From JADLGL01 sp963732865 (lineage in GTDB: Bacteria > Pseudomonadota > Alphaproteobacteria > Rhizobiales > Kaistiaceae), in contig CAVTBC010000002.1 in NCBI GenBank assembly GCA_963732865.1, positions 62,001-126,000 of the forward strand: a stretch of DNA of 64,000 bases, written 5' to 3'. Positions within the stretch are counted from its first letter, which is position 1. Every line of letters starts with the position of its first letter. A program made the translations under genes and the position numbers. The notes under the pieces are model-generated. The model was not told the DNA's origin. It saw only the letters and a program-made list of their open reading frames with translations, and made no database searches. Below are positions 10,203 to 19,153 of the stretch, piece after piece.

Positions 10203-11192
10203 CTAGAGGATGCCCTGATGCATCAGATTGATCACGGCCGGACCCAGAATCACGCCGAACAGAACCGGCAGGAAGAACAGGATCATCGGCACCGTCAGCT
10301 TCGGCGGCAGAGCCGCAGCCTTCTTCTCGGCCTCGTTCATGCGGATGTCGCGGTTTTCCTGCGCCATGGTGCGCAGCGACGAACCGACGGGTGTGCCGTA
10401 GCGCTCCGCCTGAATCAGCGCCAGGGTGACGGCCTTGACGCCATCGAGATCTGTGCGCGCGGCTAGGTTCTCATAGGCCGTGCGGCGATCGGGCAGATAG
10501 GACAGTTCGGCCGTGGTCAGCATCAACTCCTCGGCAAGGTCGGCCGATTGACCGCCGATTTCCTCGGACACACGCCTGAGCGCCGTCTCCACCGACATGC
10601 CCGATTCCACGCAGATCAGCATGAGGTCGAGCGCGTCCGGCCATGCGCGCCGGATAGACTGTTGGCGCTTCTGGGCGCGGTTGCGCACATAAACGATCGG
10701 CGCATAGAAGCCGATATAGGCGATGAAGATGGCTGCAACGATCTTGAACAGGGGCGGCTGCTGGAAGTCGCCGACGAAGAAGAGATAGACGATGGCGCCG
10801 ACGAAGAAGACGATCGGCAGTACGAGCCGGGCGAACAGAAAGGCGAAGAGCGGTGCTTGGCCGCGATATCCGGCGATCCTGAGTTTCGCCACCGTGTTGT
10901 CGTCGGCCAGTGCCTTGCGCAGATTGAACTGATCGACGATGCGCCGGACGTAGCGTGTCGGCTCGACGTTGCGCAGATGGGCGCGGTTGGCGGTTTCCGC
11001 TGCCAGCTTGGCGCGTTCGCGGCTGCGGATTTCTTCGCGTTGCGTCGCAACGACCTTGATGCGGCGGCTGAGCCTATCGGTCACCATCAGCGGCATCGCC
11101 ACGGTAATGACGGTGGCAATCACGGCGACCCCGGCAAGGACGGCCAAAATGAATTGCGGGTCAGTGAGCGTAGCGGCGAGAGAGTCAAGCAT
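10203..11192 (-). CDS. tadC: Tad pilus inner-membrane platform protein TadC
   Basis: The 329-residue type II secretion F-family protein forms the inner-membrane platform of the pilus with TadB. The N-terminal membrane segment is FILAVLAGVAVIATVITVAM. Two further hydrophobic pairs follow, and a conserved GspF-type domain contains WPDALDLMLICVESGMSVE. The C-terminal hydrophobic helix carries TVPMILFFLPVLFGVILGPA. The start is the ATG at 11192, eight bases after the tadB stop. It is the last gene of the minus-strand cpa/tad operon. Confidence 0.92.
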   Translation of the reverse strand: MLDSLAATLTDPQFILAVLAGVAVIATVITVAMPLMVTDRLSRRIKVVATQREEIRSRERAKLAAETANRAHLRNVEPTRYVRRIVDQFNLRKALADDNTVAKLRIAGYRGQAPLFAFLFARLVLPIVFFVGAIVYLFFVGDFQQPPLFKIVAAIFIAYIGFYAPIVYVRNRAQKRQQSIRRAWPDALDLMLICVESGMSVETALRRVSEEIGGQSADLAEELMLTTAELSYLPDRRTAYENLAARTDLDGVKAVTLALIQAERYGTPVGSSLRTMAQENRDIRMNEAEKKAAALPPKLTVPMILFFLPVLFGVILGPAVINLMHQGIL

Positions 11193-11200
11193 GGGCGGAC

Positions 11201-12217
11201 CTAGAAGTCGAAGTTGATCATCCGGCGCATGACAAAAATGCCGATCGCCATCCAGATTCCGGAAGCGATGAGGATGATATTGCCAAGCCTCTCGGTGAAG
11301 AGCGACGTGATGTAGTCGGGGCTCGTCAAATAGACGAGCAGGGTGACGATCACTGGCAACGCGCCGATGATGTAGGCGGAGACTTTCGCCTCGGTGCTGT
11401 AGGCCTTCACCTTGCCGGCCATCTTCGCGCGCTCGCGCAGCACCTTGGAAAGATTGCTGAGCGCCTCGGACAGATTGCCACCGGCTTGTTGCTGGATGGT
11501 GATCGCCAGGGAGAAGAAGTTTGCCTCGGGCAGGGGCACACGGTTGGGCAGTTCGGAGATCGCCTCGGCGACCGTCATGCCCATCGATTGGCGTTCGTGG
11601 AGAAAGCGGAACTCGCCGCGCACCGGCTCGGTGGATTCGCTGGCCACCATGCGCAGGCAATCGTTCAACGGCAGACCCGCCTTGACGCCGCGCACGATGA
11701 TGTCAACGGCGTTGGGGAAATGATGCAGAAAGGCCTTCATCCGGCGTTTGCGCAGAAAGTTCACGAACCAGAACGGGAACCCGGCGGCGCCGCCTATAGC
11801 GAGGCCGAGCGCGACATAGATCGAGGTGTGCACGAAGACGAGCGCCCCGATGAACAGAAGCGCGCCCAGCACAATGCCCATCAAGAAGAAGGTGGATTTG
11901 GACCAGCTGAGCCCGGCCTGCTGCAGCCGCAGCTCCAGCGGCGGATTGGTGCGGCTGCGCGCTCTCGCACGCTCCTTCACTTCCATGTCGCGAAGCAATT
12001 CCTGTACGGCTCGCCGGCGTTTGGCCGCCGCGTCCTGCGATCGCGCGATCGGGGCCGTATTGCTCCTGCTCTTCGCCACGTGGTCCAGCCGCTGTTCGGC
12101 GACGGACGCGCCGCGCAGGCGGGTGAAAAACATCGCGTAGATGAGCCCGCCAACAGAAAGCGCGGCCAAAATGGCCAGCGCGATGATCGTCATTTGTGGC
12201 GTCAGAAGATCTGTCAT
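11201..12217 (-). CDS. tadB: Tad pilus inner-membrane platform protein TadB
   Basis: The 338-residue F-family membrane protein partners TadC. An N-terminal membrane helix (TIIALAILAALSVGGLIYAM) is followed by a charged cytosolic stretch and two hydrophobic segments near residues 112-155. The conserved cytosolic domain contains HHFPNAVDIIVRGVKAGLPL and QQQAGGNLSEALSNLSKVLR, and two C-terminal helices end in RRMINFDF. Its ATG overlaps the cpaF stop by four bases (ATGA), which indicates translational coupling in the pilus operon. Confidence 0.93.
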   Translation of the reverse strand: MTDLLTPQMTIIALAILAALSVGGLIYAMFFTRLRGASVAEQRLDHVAKSRSNTAPIARSQDAAAKRRRAVQELLRDMEVKERARARSRTNPPLELRLQQAGLSWSKSTFFLMGIVLGALLFIGALVFVHTSIYVALGLAIGGAAGFPFWFVNFLRKRRMKAFLHHFPNAVDIIVRGVKAGLPLNDCLRMVASESTEPVRGEFRFLHERQSMGMTVAEAISELPNRVPLPEANFFSLAITIQQQAGGNLSEALSNLSKVLRERAKMAGKVKAYSTEAKVSAYIIGALPVIVTLLVYLTSPDYITSLFTERLGNIILIASGIWMAIGIFVMRRMINFDF

Positions 12218-13698
12218 TGCAGTTCAGGCGTGGCTTGGGCCGAGGCGTCGATGGCGGCAGCGAGCCGTTCTTCGAGATTGTAGTAGCGAGCGCGATCCCA
12301 GAATGCCGGCCGGCCGATACCGGTCGAGACATGCTTGCCGGTGATGCGGCCGCCGGGGTCCTCGCCCTGGATCTCAAAGCGCATGATGTCCTGAGTGATG
12401 ATGACTTCGCTCTCCATCCCGATCACTTCGGTGATGTGGGTGATGCGGCGCGAGCCATCGCGCATGCGCGACACATGGACGACGACATCGATCGAGCCGG
12501 AAATCATCTCGCGGATCGTCTTCGACGGGAGGCTGAAGCCGCCCATGGTGATCATCGATTCGATGCGGGACAGGGCTTCGCGCGGCGAGTTGGAGTGGAG
12601 TGTGCCCATCGAGCCGTCATGGCCGGTGTTCATCGCCTGGAGGAGATCGAACGCCTCCGGGCCGCGCACCTCGCCGACGACGATCCGCTCCGGACGCATA
12701 CGCAGACAGTTGCGGACGAGATCGCGCATCGTCACCTCGCCCTCGCCTTCGATGTTCGGCGGGCGCGTTTCGAGCCGGACCACATGCGGCTGCTGCAGCT
12801 GCAGTTCGGCGGCATCTTCACAGGTGATGATGCGTTCGTCGTGGCCGAGATAGAAGGTGAGACAATTGAGCAATGTCGTCTTGCCGGAGCCGGTGCCGCC
12901 GGAGATCAGAATATTGCAGTGCGACTGCGCGATGATCTCAAGGATGCTGGCGCCTTCGCGCGTGATCGTGCCGTAGTTGACCAGATCGTCGAGGGTCAGC
13001 CGGTCCTTGCGGAATTTGCGGATGGTCAGCGCCGGGCCGTCGATCGACAGGGGCGGCGCGATGACGTTGACGCGCGAACCGTCAGGCAGGCGCGCGTCGC
13101 AGATCGGATTGGCTTCGTCGACACGCCGGCCGACCTGGCTGACGATGCGCTGACAGATGTTCATCAGCTGCGTGTTGTCGCGAAAGCGCACCGCGGTCGT
13201 CTGCACTTTGCCGGCGACTTCGATGTAAGTCCGGTTGGCGCCGTTGACCATGATGTCGGAGATGTCGTCGCGCGCCAGAAGCGGCTCGAGCGGACCAAGG
13301 CCGAGGACGTCGTTGCAGATATCTTCGAGCAGGTCCTCCTGCTCGGAGATCGACATCACGATGTTCTTCAGGCCGATGATGTCGTTGACGATGTCGCGAA
13401 TTTCTTCGCGGGCCGATTCGAGATCGAGCTTGGCCAACTGCGACAGATCGATCGTATCGAGGAGCGCGGCAAAGATCGTCGACTTGATGTCGTAATAGCC
13501 TTCCGAGCGCTGCCCGGCGGCACGGCCGCGCGGCGCCTCGACCGGAGCGGCCGTCGCGTCCGCCTTGGCGGGCTGCGGCGCAGCGTCCGACTTCGCGGTG
13601 CTCTCGCGTTTGGGTGGAGAAGGCGGAGGCGGCGCCGGCTTCGCCGAACGCTCGCCTACGCTTGTTGTTCCAGTCGTTGCCCCGCGCCGTCCAAACAT
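12214..13698 (-). CDS. cpaF: Tad pilus assembly ATPase CpaF/TadA
   Basis: The 494-residue hexameric GspE-type ATPase powers Flp pilus extension and probably retraction. The N-terminal tail is proline/alanine-rich and low in complexity. The ATPase core shows the Walker A ISGGTGSGKTT, an aspartate box near CEDAAELQL, a Walker B region GEVRGPEAFDLLQAMNTGH and the histidine box GTLHSNS. The start is the ATG at 13698 (MFGRRGATTG). An open frame reaches further to 13932 but overlaps cpaE extensively and is arginine/serine-rich, so it is not coding. The gene lies 10 bases after the cpaE stop. Confidence 0.95.
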   Translation of the reverse strand: MFGRRGATTGTTSVGERSAKPAPPPPSPPKRESTAKSDAAPQPAKADATAAPVEAPRGRAAGQRSEGYYDIKSTIFAALLDTIDLSQLAKLDLESAREEIRDIVNDIIGLKNIVMSISEQEDLLEDICNDVLGLGPLEPLLARDDISDIMVNGANRTYIEVAGKVQTTAVRFRDNTQLMNICQRIVSQVGRRVDEANPICDARLPDGSRVNVIAPPLSIDGPALTIRKFRKDRLTLDDLVNYGTITREGASILEIIAQSHCNILISGGTGSGKTTLLNCLTFYLGHDERIITCEDAAELQLQQPHVVRLETRPPNIEGEGEVTMRDLVRNCLRMRPERIVVGEVRGPEAFDLLQAMNTGHDGSMGTLHSNSPREALSRIESMITMGGFSLPSKTIREMISGSIDVVVHVSRMRDGSRRITHITEVIGMESEVIITQDIMRFEIQGEDPGGRITGKHVSTGIGRPAFWDRARYYNLEERLAAAIDASAQATPELQ

Positions 13699-13708
13699 TG
13701 CGTTCCTG

Positions 13709-14998
13709 TCAGCCCGTCTTCTTGCCGCGAAGCCGGGCGAACAGGCTGCTGCGCTTGGCACGGCGGATATCGGAGCGGCCGGACACGGCGCGCGCGATGA
13801 CGTTGAAGGATTCGGCGATGGCGCTCTTCGGGTCGACTTCCGCGACGACCTGGCCGTTATTGGCGGCAGTGCCAAACAACTGCGCGTCGAATGGGATGAC
13901 CGCGGTCGGCTCGATCTCGAGCGCCTTGGCAAATTCCTCGACCTTGATCTCGGGGCGCTTCGTCATGCCCGCCTGGTTGATGACGAGCAGCGGCGACCGG
14001 TCGTTCTTGCGCGACTGGCGCATCAGGTCGAGCAGGTTCTTGGCATTGCGTAGATTGGCGAGGTCGGGCTCGACGGTGAGGACGATTTCGTCAGCGGCGA
14101 CGAGCGTGCGCTTGATCCACGCGGACCACATATGCGGCAGGTCAAGAATGACCATCGGGACGCTTGCCTGCGCCAGATCGATGACCGGCTCCATCGCCGC
14201 CTCGGCGAGATCGAAAGTCCGGTCCAGCGTTGCCGGGGCGGCGAGCAGGCTGAGATGCTCGGTGCAGCGCGCCAGCAGGCGGTCGAGGAAGACGTCGTCT
14301 AGGCGCTCGGGCGAATGGATCGCTTCGGCGATGCCCTGGGTCGGATCCTGATTGAAGTCCAATCCCGCCGTGCCGAAGGCGAGGTCGAGATCGGCGAGCA
14401 TGACGTCGCTGCCGAGAGTCTGCGCCAGCGCAAAGGCTACGCTGTGGCTCACGGTGGAAGAGCCGACACCGCCCTTGCCGCCGATAAACGCAATGGTGCG
14501 TCCGAGCGGCTCGGCGCCGGGTTCCGAATAGAGATCGGAAATCGTGGCGATGAGCCGGACCGGATCGACCGGTTCGACGATATATTCGCTGACGCCGCGG
14601 CGGGCGAGATCGCGATAGAGCTCGACGTCGTTGATACGTCCGATCACGACGACCTTGGTTCCGGAGTCGCAGACATTGGCGAGCTGTTCCAGCTCGGTGA
14701 CCAGCTTCTGCCCGACGCTCTGGCTTTCGACGATAATCAGGTTCGGCGTCGGAGCGGCGCCGTAAAACTCCGTTGCGGCAGCGATGCCGCCGGTATGGAC
14801 CTTGACGTGGGCGCGGGCCATCCGGCGGTCGGCCGCGGCGGTGGTGATGACCTCGGCAAGCGGCGGCAATTCACAGAAGGCCTGGATCGAGATACGCGGC
14901 ACCGGCCGCAATTCACGCGCGTCACGCGGCGCCGCCATCGGCTCGGCGGGCGCCGTCGGGTTGGGCTTCTCTTCGTCATAGGCTAGGTTAGCCATCAC
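13709..14998 (-). CDS. cpaE: Tad pilus localisation ATPase CpaE/TadZ
   Basis: The 429-residue protein has an N-terminal receiver-like domain (residues about 45-165, with VVVIGRINDVELYRDL) and a C-terminal ParA/MinD-like ATPase. The nucleotide loop is IGGKGGVGSSTVSH, a deviant Walker A in which the usual second lysine is serine, as is known for TadZ/CpaE proteins. Other ATPase motifs are DVMLADLDLAFGTAGLDF and MVILDLPHMWSAW. CpaE places the pilus machine at its site in the cell. Its ATG overlaps the cpaD stop by one base, within the pilus operon. Confidence 0.93.
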   Translation of the reverse strand: MMANLAYDEEKPNPTAPAEPMAAPRDARELRPVPRISIQAFCELPPLAEVITTAAADRRMARAHVKVHTGGIAAATEFYGAAPTPNLIIVESQSVGQKLVTELEQLANVCDSGTKVVVIGRINDVELYRDLARRGVSEYIVEPVDPVRLIATISDLYSEPGAEPLGRTIAFIGGKGGVGSSTVSHSVAFALAQTLGSDVMLADLDLAFGTAGLDFNQDPTQGIAEAIHSPERLDDVFLDRLLARCTEHLSLLAAPATLDRTFDLAEAAMEPVIDLAQASVPMVILDLPHMWSAWIKRTLVAADEIVLTVEPDLANLRNAKNLLDLMRQSRKNDRSPLLVINQAGMTKRPEIKVEEFAKALEIEPTAVIPFDAQLFGTAANNGQVVAEVDPKSAIAESFNVIARAVSGRSDIRRAKRSSLFARLRGKKTG

Positions 14999-15777
14999 TA
15001 CTGTCCGATCCCCGTCAGGTTGACGCCGAAGCCTGGGTCGTATGTCGTCGCGGTCGCTTGGCCGGCTTCATAGGCGCCAACGGCGGTGCTGCGCCGTGCC
15101 GCATCCGGCGGAGTCATCATCCGCGGGTAGAGAAGGTCGAGCGGATTGGCGACCATCGCGGCGAGATTGTGCTGCGTGGCACAGCCGAAATTGGCGAAGT
15201 TCCCGTTGGTCGGGTTACGGGCCAGATTCTCATTCCAATTGCCGCAAGCCGGTGACGTGGCGGCCAGCCTCACATAAGCGAGGCGCACCGGCGCCGCGTC
15301 CCCCGACTGACCCGGATAGGACCGGAACTGGATCGATGCCGGCGGGACGCCGCCTTGTTGTATCACTAGGTCTTCGATCTGTAGGGCGATCGCAGCCGTG
15401 GCGGAGGCGTTGGCCGAGCCCGCGGGCAGGACGATTGCGAACGCATCACTTCCACTGCGCATGAAGGCTGCGGCAAACCCGAGAATGTTGTCCTCCATAC
15501 CGTCAGGAAGGTAGCGGGTCTCCATGCCGACCGGAATATCGAGTGTGGCCAGCGAGTCGGATATGGTTATCGGATAGTTATCGCGATAGTCGGTCGACAC
15601 CGCGCCGACGATTTGCTGCTGGCCGGTCGTCTGGCTGCAGGCGGCGACGCTGAGGCTGAGCAAGCCGATCGCCAGGGCATGCGGGAGGCGGCTCCGGCGG
15701 AGGCCCCGCGTGTCGGCTTTCGTCGCCATCTCGATCATCTGATAGATACTCCGCGCCATGTGTTTCGGCCCCGTCAT
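14998..15777 (-). CDS. cpaD: Tad pilus assembly lipoprotein CpaD
   Basis: The product is a lipoprotein of the CpaD family. It has an N-terminal signal with lipobox SVAAC (LLSLSVAACSQTTG), and a body with DYRDNYPITISD, LPAGSANASATAA and PACGNWNENLARNPTN, the typical CpaD pattern. An ATG at 15777 overlaps the cpaC stop by four bases and gives 259 residues. A later ATG at 15759 (MARSIYQMIEM) would shorten the charged leader and is an alternative. The protein helps assemble the outer-membrane part of the pilus. Confidence 0.88.
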   Translation of the reverse strand: MTGPKHMARSIYQMIEMATKADTRGLRRSRLPHALAIGLLSLSVAACSQTTGQQQIVGAVSTDYRDNYPITISDSLATLDIPVGMETRYLPDGMEDNILGFAAAFMRSGSDAFAIVLPAGSANASATAAIALQIEDLVIQQGGVPPASIQFRSYPGQSGDAAPVRLAYVRLAATSPACGNWNENLARNPTNGNFANFGCATQHNLAAMVANPLDLLYPRMMTPPDAARRSTAVGAYEAGQATATTYDPGFGVNLTGIGQ

Positions 15778-17373
15778 TGAATGATGAAGCCAGGGTTGCC
15801 GTAGTAGCCGGCCTGACCGGTATCCTGCGCGCCGTAGCGAAGATTGAGCTGACCCAGGAAGTCGGCGCGAAGATCACCGGCGGTAGTGAAGCCCGCATCG
15901 GGGCGGGCCAGTTCGCTCGGCGACACCGGGTTGACGATGTAGGGCGTGACGATGATCACCAGCTCGGTTTCATTGTGCTGGAAGTCACGGCTGCCAAACA
16001 GCGCGCCAAGGATCGGCACGTTGCGGATTCCGGGCAGGCCGCTGATGACCTCATGCTGGGTGTCCTGCAGCAGGCCGCTCATGACCAACGCGCCGCCGGA
16101 CGGCATTTCGAGCGTCGTCTCGGCGCGGCGGACATTGAGGCCCGGCAGTGTCACGCCGCCGACCGTCAGGGCGCCGGTGCCGGTGAGTTCGGAAACCTCG
16201 GTCTGGATGTGCAGGCTGATGCGGCCTCCGGACAGGACCACCGGCGTGAAGGCCAGGCTGACGCCGAAGGACTTGTATTCGACCGTGATATTGCCGTTGG
16301 CATCGGCGCGGGTCGGCACCGGGAACTCGCCGCCGGCGAGGAAGGATGCCGAATTCGCCGGAGATCGCGGTAAGCGTCGGCTCAGCCAGGGTGTGCATGA
16401 CGCCGGTTTGCTCCAATGCCTGGATCGTGGCGCCGATCGAGCTGACCGCGTTTTGCGTGGCGCCTGGGGCCCCACCTGGGACGGGAACCTGAATGTTCTG
16501 GACGTTGGCGCCGGTGACGCCGCGCGAGGGGCCAACGAGATTCACCGGGAAGACCGAATGGGTCATCGCGGAGAAGACCATGCCGGCGCCGACCTGGAAG
16601 TTCTCGAGGTTCCAGTCGATGCCGAGCTGCTTGACGGTGTCGCGCTGAATCTCGGCGACGGTGACGGTCAGCATCACCTGATCCTCGCCCTCGATCGTCA
16701 GCAGATTGACGATCTGGCTCTGATTGGGTTGCGTCTGCGTCGTGCCGGTCTGGATCGTGATGCCGGCGCCAGGGCTGGCCGCTGTCTGGTTCTGGGCGGT
16801 CGTCGGCGTGGTTGCGGCGCCACCGGTGACGAAGATGTTCGCGAGTTCGGCAGCGCGGCTGGAATCGGACGCGTTCTGCACCGTGCCCCAGAGCACGATA
16901 TTGTCGTTGATCATCTCGACAGTGATGTTCGAGCCGGGGATCAAGCGTTGCAGCGTGTCCTGCAGACCGGTGATGTCGCGTTCGACCTGGAGGTCAAGGC
17001 TGACGATGGTGTTGCCGGCGCCGTCAAAGACGAAGAGGTTCGTCTGTCCGACGGCAACTCCGGTCAGATAGATGCGCCGCGAGGTGCGCACCACGACGTC
17101 GGCAATGTCCGGATTGGACACCAGCACGTCATGCGCGTCGGCGGGCAGATCGAGAATAAGCGATTTGTTGAGCGGCAAGATGCAGAGGCGATGACCATTG
17201 TCGCCAACCGGATTGCAGCGCGCCACGCCGGCATTGTTGCCTGGATCGGCAAGAGCGGGATCTCCGGGCGAGGCGGTGGCGGGCGCCATCAGCGCCAAGC
17301 CAAATCCAACCATTACCGCCACGCGCAAGAGGTGAGCAGGCATGTTACGGCGGCGCTCCCTTAGGTTACTCAT
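15774..17373 (-). CDS. cpaC: Tad pilus outer-membrane secretin CpaC/RcpA, one frame break
   Basis: Corrected for one extra base near 16350, the gene encodes 532 residues. The signal peptide ends near APATA. The secretin N-terminal domain (LILDLPADAHDVLVSNPDIADVV, GVAVGQTNLFVFD) is followed by a BON-like segment and a complete secretin domain. That domain has EDQVMLTVTVAEIQRDTVKQLG, LTAISGE, then FLAGGEFPVP and MSGLLQDTQH in the second frame. The break falls between ISGE and ASFLAGGEF, where the reading frame shifts by +1 inside GAATTCGG. Secretins are essential for the pilus, and both parts are fully conserved. An error in the sequence or a very recent mutation is therefore likely. It overlaps cpaB by four bases. 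Confidence 0.88.
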
Positions 17374-18206
17374 GGACCGGTGTTCACTTGTACGGCGACG
17401 CCGTTGCGCACGATGGTGACGCCATTGGTGCGCGTGTCGTCGTTGATGAGGTCGACCGCATCCGGCGCAACCGGAGCATTGGCATCGGCGAGGCTGCGCA
17501 GCGACAGCGTCAGGCGATCACTGATCTGCTGCGCCACCGTCAGGATTTCGGCTTGCAGCGGCGTCAGCTCCAGCGTCGCGGTGCGGCCGATGACGACAGC
17601 CGTGCCATTCTGGTCGGCGACCTGCTGATCGATGGCGAGGACGCGGATGTTGCTGAGAATGGTCTGCGTGATGTAGCGCTCATTGCCGTCGGCAAAGTTC
17701 TGCATCTGCCGCGTCATGATCACGTCGACGCGGTCATTGGGCAGAATGAAGCCGCCGGCGCTTGTGTCTGCGCCGATGTTGAGGGCAATCGCCCGCATCC
17801 CCGCTGGCAGCATCGCCGACAGAAGGCCGCCATCGGTTCTGGCCAGCTTGTTCTGCGTGATCGGTTCGCCGGCGTAGAAATTGCCGCGCGCCAGCGTACC
17901 GACGAGATCGGTCACGGCGTTGGGATATTGCGACTTCAGAATATATGCGCCGGCGATACCGGTGCGCGGCCACGTGCGCCAGGTCATGGCGCCGACGTCC
18001 AAAGTGGTGCCGAGCGGAAGGTCGTGGGTTGCGACCAACACGTCCTCGGTCTCCATCGGCGGCGGCGCGGGCGTCTGTGTCGTCTCCGCCGTCGTGGTCG
18101 TCGTCGCCTCAGTCGCCGGCTGGTTGATGAGGTTCAGCGCCAGATATGCGGCGGCACCACCGGCGCCGAGCGCGATAACCAACACCAAAATGCGCGCGAG
18201 ATTCAT
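17370..18206 (-). CDS. cpaB: Tad pilus assembly protein CpaB/RcpC
   Basis: The 278-residue product has an N-terminal membrane helix (RILVLVIALGAGGAAAYLAL) and a threonine-rich linker. An SAF domain follows (VLVATHDLPLGTTLD, GEPITQNKL, AMLPAGMRAIAL). CpaB proteins are periplasmic pilus proteins thought to contact the secretin. The ATG at 18206 (MNLARILVL) is chosen over one at 18245 because it sits directly before the membrane helix. Its stop overlaps the cpaC ATG. A 119-base gap separates it from cpaA. Confidence 0.9.
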   Translation of the reverse strand: MNLARILVLVIALGAGGAAAYLALNLINQPATEATTTTTAETTQTPAPPPMETEDVLVATHDLPLGTTLDVGAMTWRTWPRTGIAGAYILKSQYPNAVTDLVGTLARGNFYAGEPITQNKLARTDGGLLSAMLPAGMRAIALNIGADTSAGGFILPNDRVDVIMTRQMQNFADGNERYITQTILSNIRVLAIDQQVADQNGTAVVIGRTATLELTPLQAEILTVAQQISDRLTLSLRSLADANAPVAPDAVDLINDDTRTNGVTIVRNGVAVQVNTGP

Positions 18207-18325
18207 TTTGCGACCTGCCTCACCGCGGGTTAGCGGTAACGACACTGTCGCCCTGCAATGGTGTACTTATGGTTAACTAGCCGTTCCCAATTGTCATTAA
18301 CGATCGGTAACGGGGCCGGCCGTCG

Positions 18326-18838
18326 CTAGCTGGCGACGAAATTCATCCAGACCGTGTCCGGATAGACGAACAGCGCGGCGGCAGCGAGAGCCAGGCCATA
18401 GGGCACGCCGGAACTCGGATCGTGCAGCCGGTGGAGCCAGGTGAAGCGAACCGCAAGGGCCGGCGAAAGCCCCTGCCGCATGACCAGCACGAGGATCGTC
18501 AACGGCCCGCCGATGACCGCGGTCCAAGTGAGAAATTCGACCGTGTGATCGAGACCCAGCCAGAGCGACGCGGCGGCCGCGATCTTGGCGTCGCCACCGC
18601 CGATCCAGCCGAAGCTGAACATGGCGAAGGTGACGATGAGGACGACGGCGCCTCCCGCCAGATGAAAGCCGAATGCGGTGAGTGTCATGCCCGGCACCAG
18701 CGGCGCCAGAGCGACGAAGCCGGCGACCAGCGCGATCGACACCCAGTTCGAGATCGTCATGGTGAGAAGGTCCGATGCCGCGGCATAGGCCATCAGGATC
18801 GGAAAGAAGCAAAATGCGGCGTAGAGGGCGATGTTCAT
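18326..18838 (-). CDS. cpaA: Prepilin peptidase CpaA/TadV
   Basis: The 170-residue integral membrane aspartic protease cleaves the leader of the Flp pilin and probably of the TadE-like pseudopilins. Four to six hydrophobic segments are visible. The catalytic aspartates lie in AAASDLLTMTISNW and FGWIGGGDAKI, the A24-family pattern. The gene lies downstream of the pilin and its terminator, and upstream of cpaB on the same strand. Confidence 0.92.
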   Translation of the reverse strand: MNIALYAAFCFFPILMAYAAASDLLTMTISNWVSIALVAGFVALAPLVPGMTLTAFGFHLAGGAVVLIVTFAMFSFGWIGGGDAKIAAAASLWLGLDHTVEFLTWTAVIGGPLTILVLVMRQGLSPALAVRFTWLHRLHDPSSGVPYGLALAAAALFVYPDTVWMNFVAS

Positions 18839-18929
18839 CGTCGAGGATCTTCGTCGGCGTCAGCGAGGTCCATTGTGACCGGCTTTGCTGAACAAAGGGT
18901 CAAAGGGCTTCATACAGTGCAAAATGAAA

Positions 18930-18959
18930 CGGCCGCCCCGAACGTTTTCGGGGCGGCCG
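18930..18959 (-). terminator. Rho-independent-type hairpin after the Flp pilin gene
   Basis: A perfect 13-base-pair stem (18930-18942 with 18947-18959, arm CGGCCGCCCCGAA) closes a four-base loop. On the minus strand it is followed by TTTCATTTT. It lies 32 bases past the pilin stop and before cpaA, so it should end most pilin transcripts and leave limited read-through into the assembly genes. Confidence 0.8.
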
Positions 18960-18991
18960 TGTCTTATTGCCGACGAAAGTCGAACCGAGGA

Positions 18992-19153
18992 TTAGACCTG
19001 GGTGGCGACAGTACCGAACGTCGAGTTCAGCGAGGTGCCAAGCGCGGTGGCGCCGGCGATGATGGCAACGCCGATCAGAGTGGCGATGAGGCCGTATTCG
19101 ATGGCCGTCGCGCCGAACTCGTCCTTGGCAAAGCGGGAGAAAAGGTTCTTCAT
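18992..19153 (-). CDS. Flp/Fap-type major pilin
   Basis: This 53-residue prepilin is the major structural subunit of the Tad pilus. The short basic leader MKNLFSRFAKDEFG is followed by the processing motif G-ATAI-EY and a hydrophobic helix (YGLIATLIGVAIIAGATALG). The start at 19153 has AGGAG upstream; an open frame reaching back to 19228 has a poor leader and is rejected. It is the only Flp pilin found in the window and is the first gene of the minus-strand pilus cluster. Confidence 0.93.
   Translation of the reverse strand: MKNLFSRFAKDEFGATAIEYGLIATLIGVAIIAGATALGTSLNSTFGTVATQV

Noticed and set aside
12196..13800. 534-codon plus-strand open frame across cpaF
   Set aside because: It is antisense to cpaF, whose Walker A, Walker B and histidine boxes are unambiguous.
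18240..18310. TTAA elements between cpaB and cpaA as further CtrA boxes
   Set aside because: Several TTAA sequences are present, but none has a second TTAA-like half at seven-base spacing on either strand.
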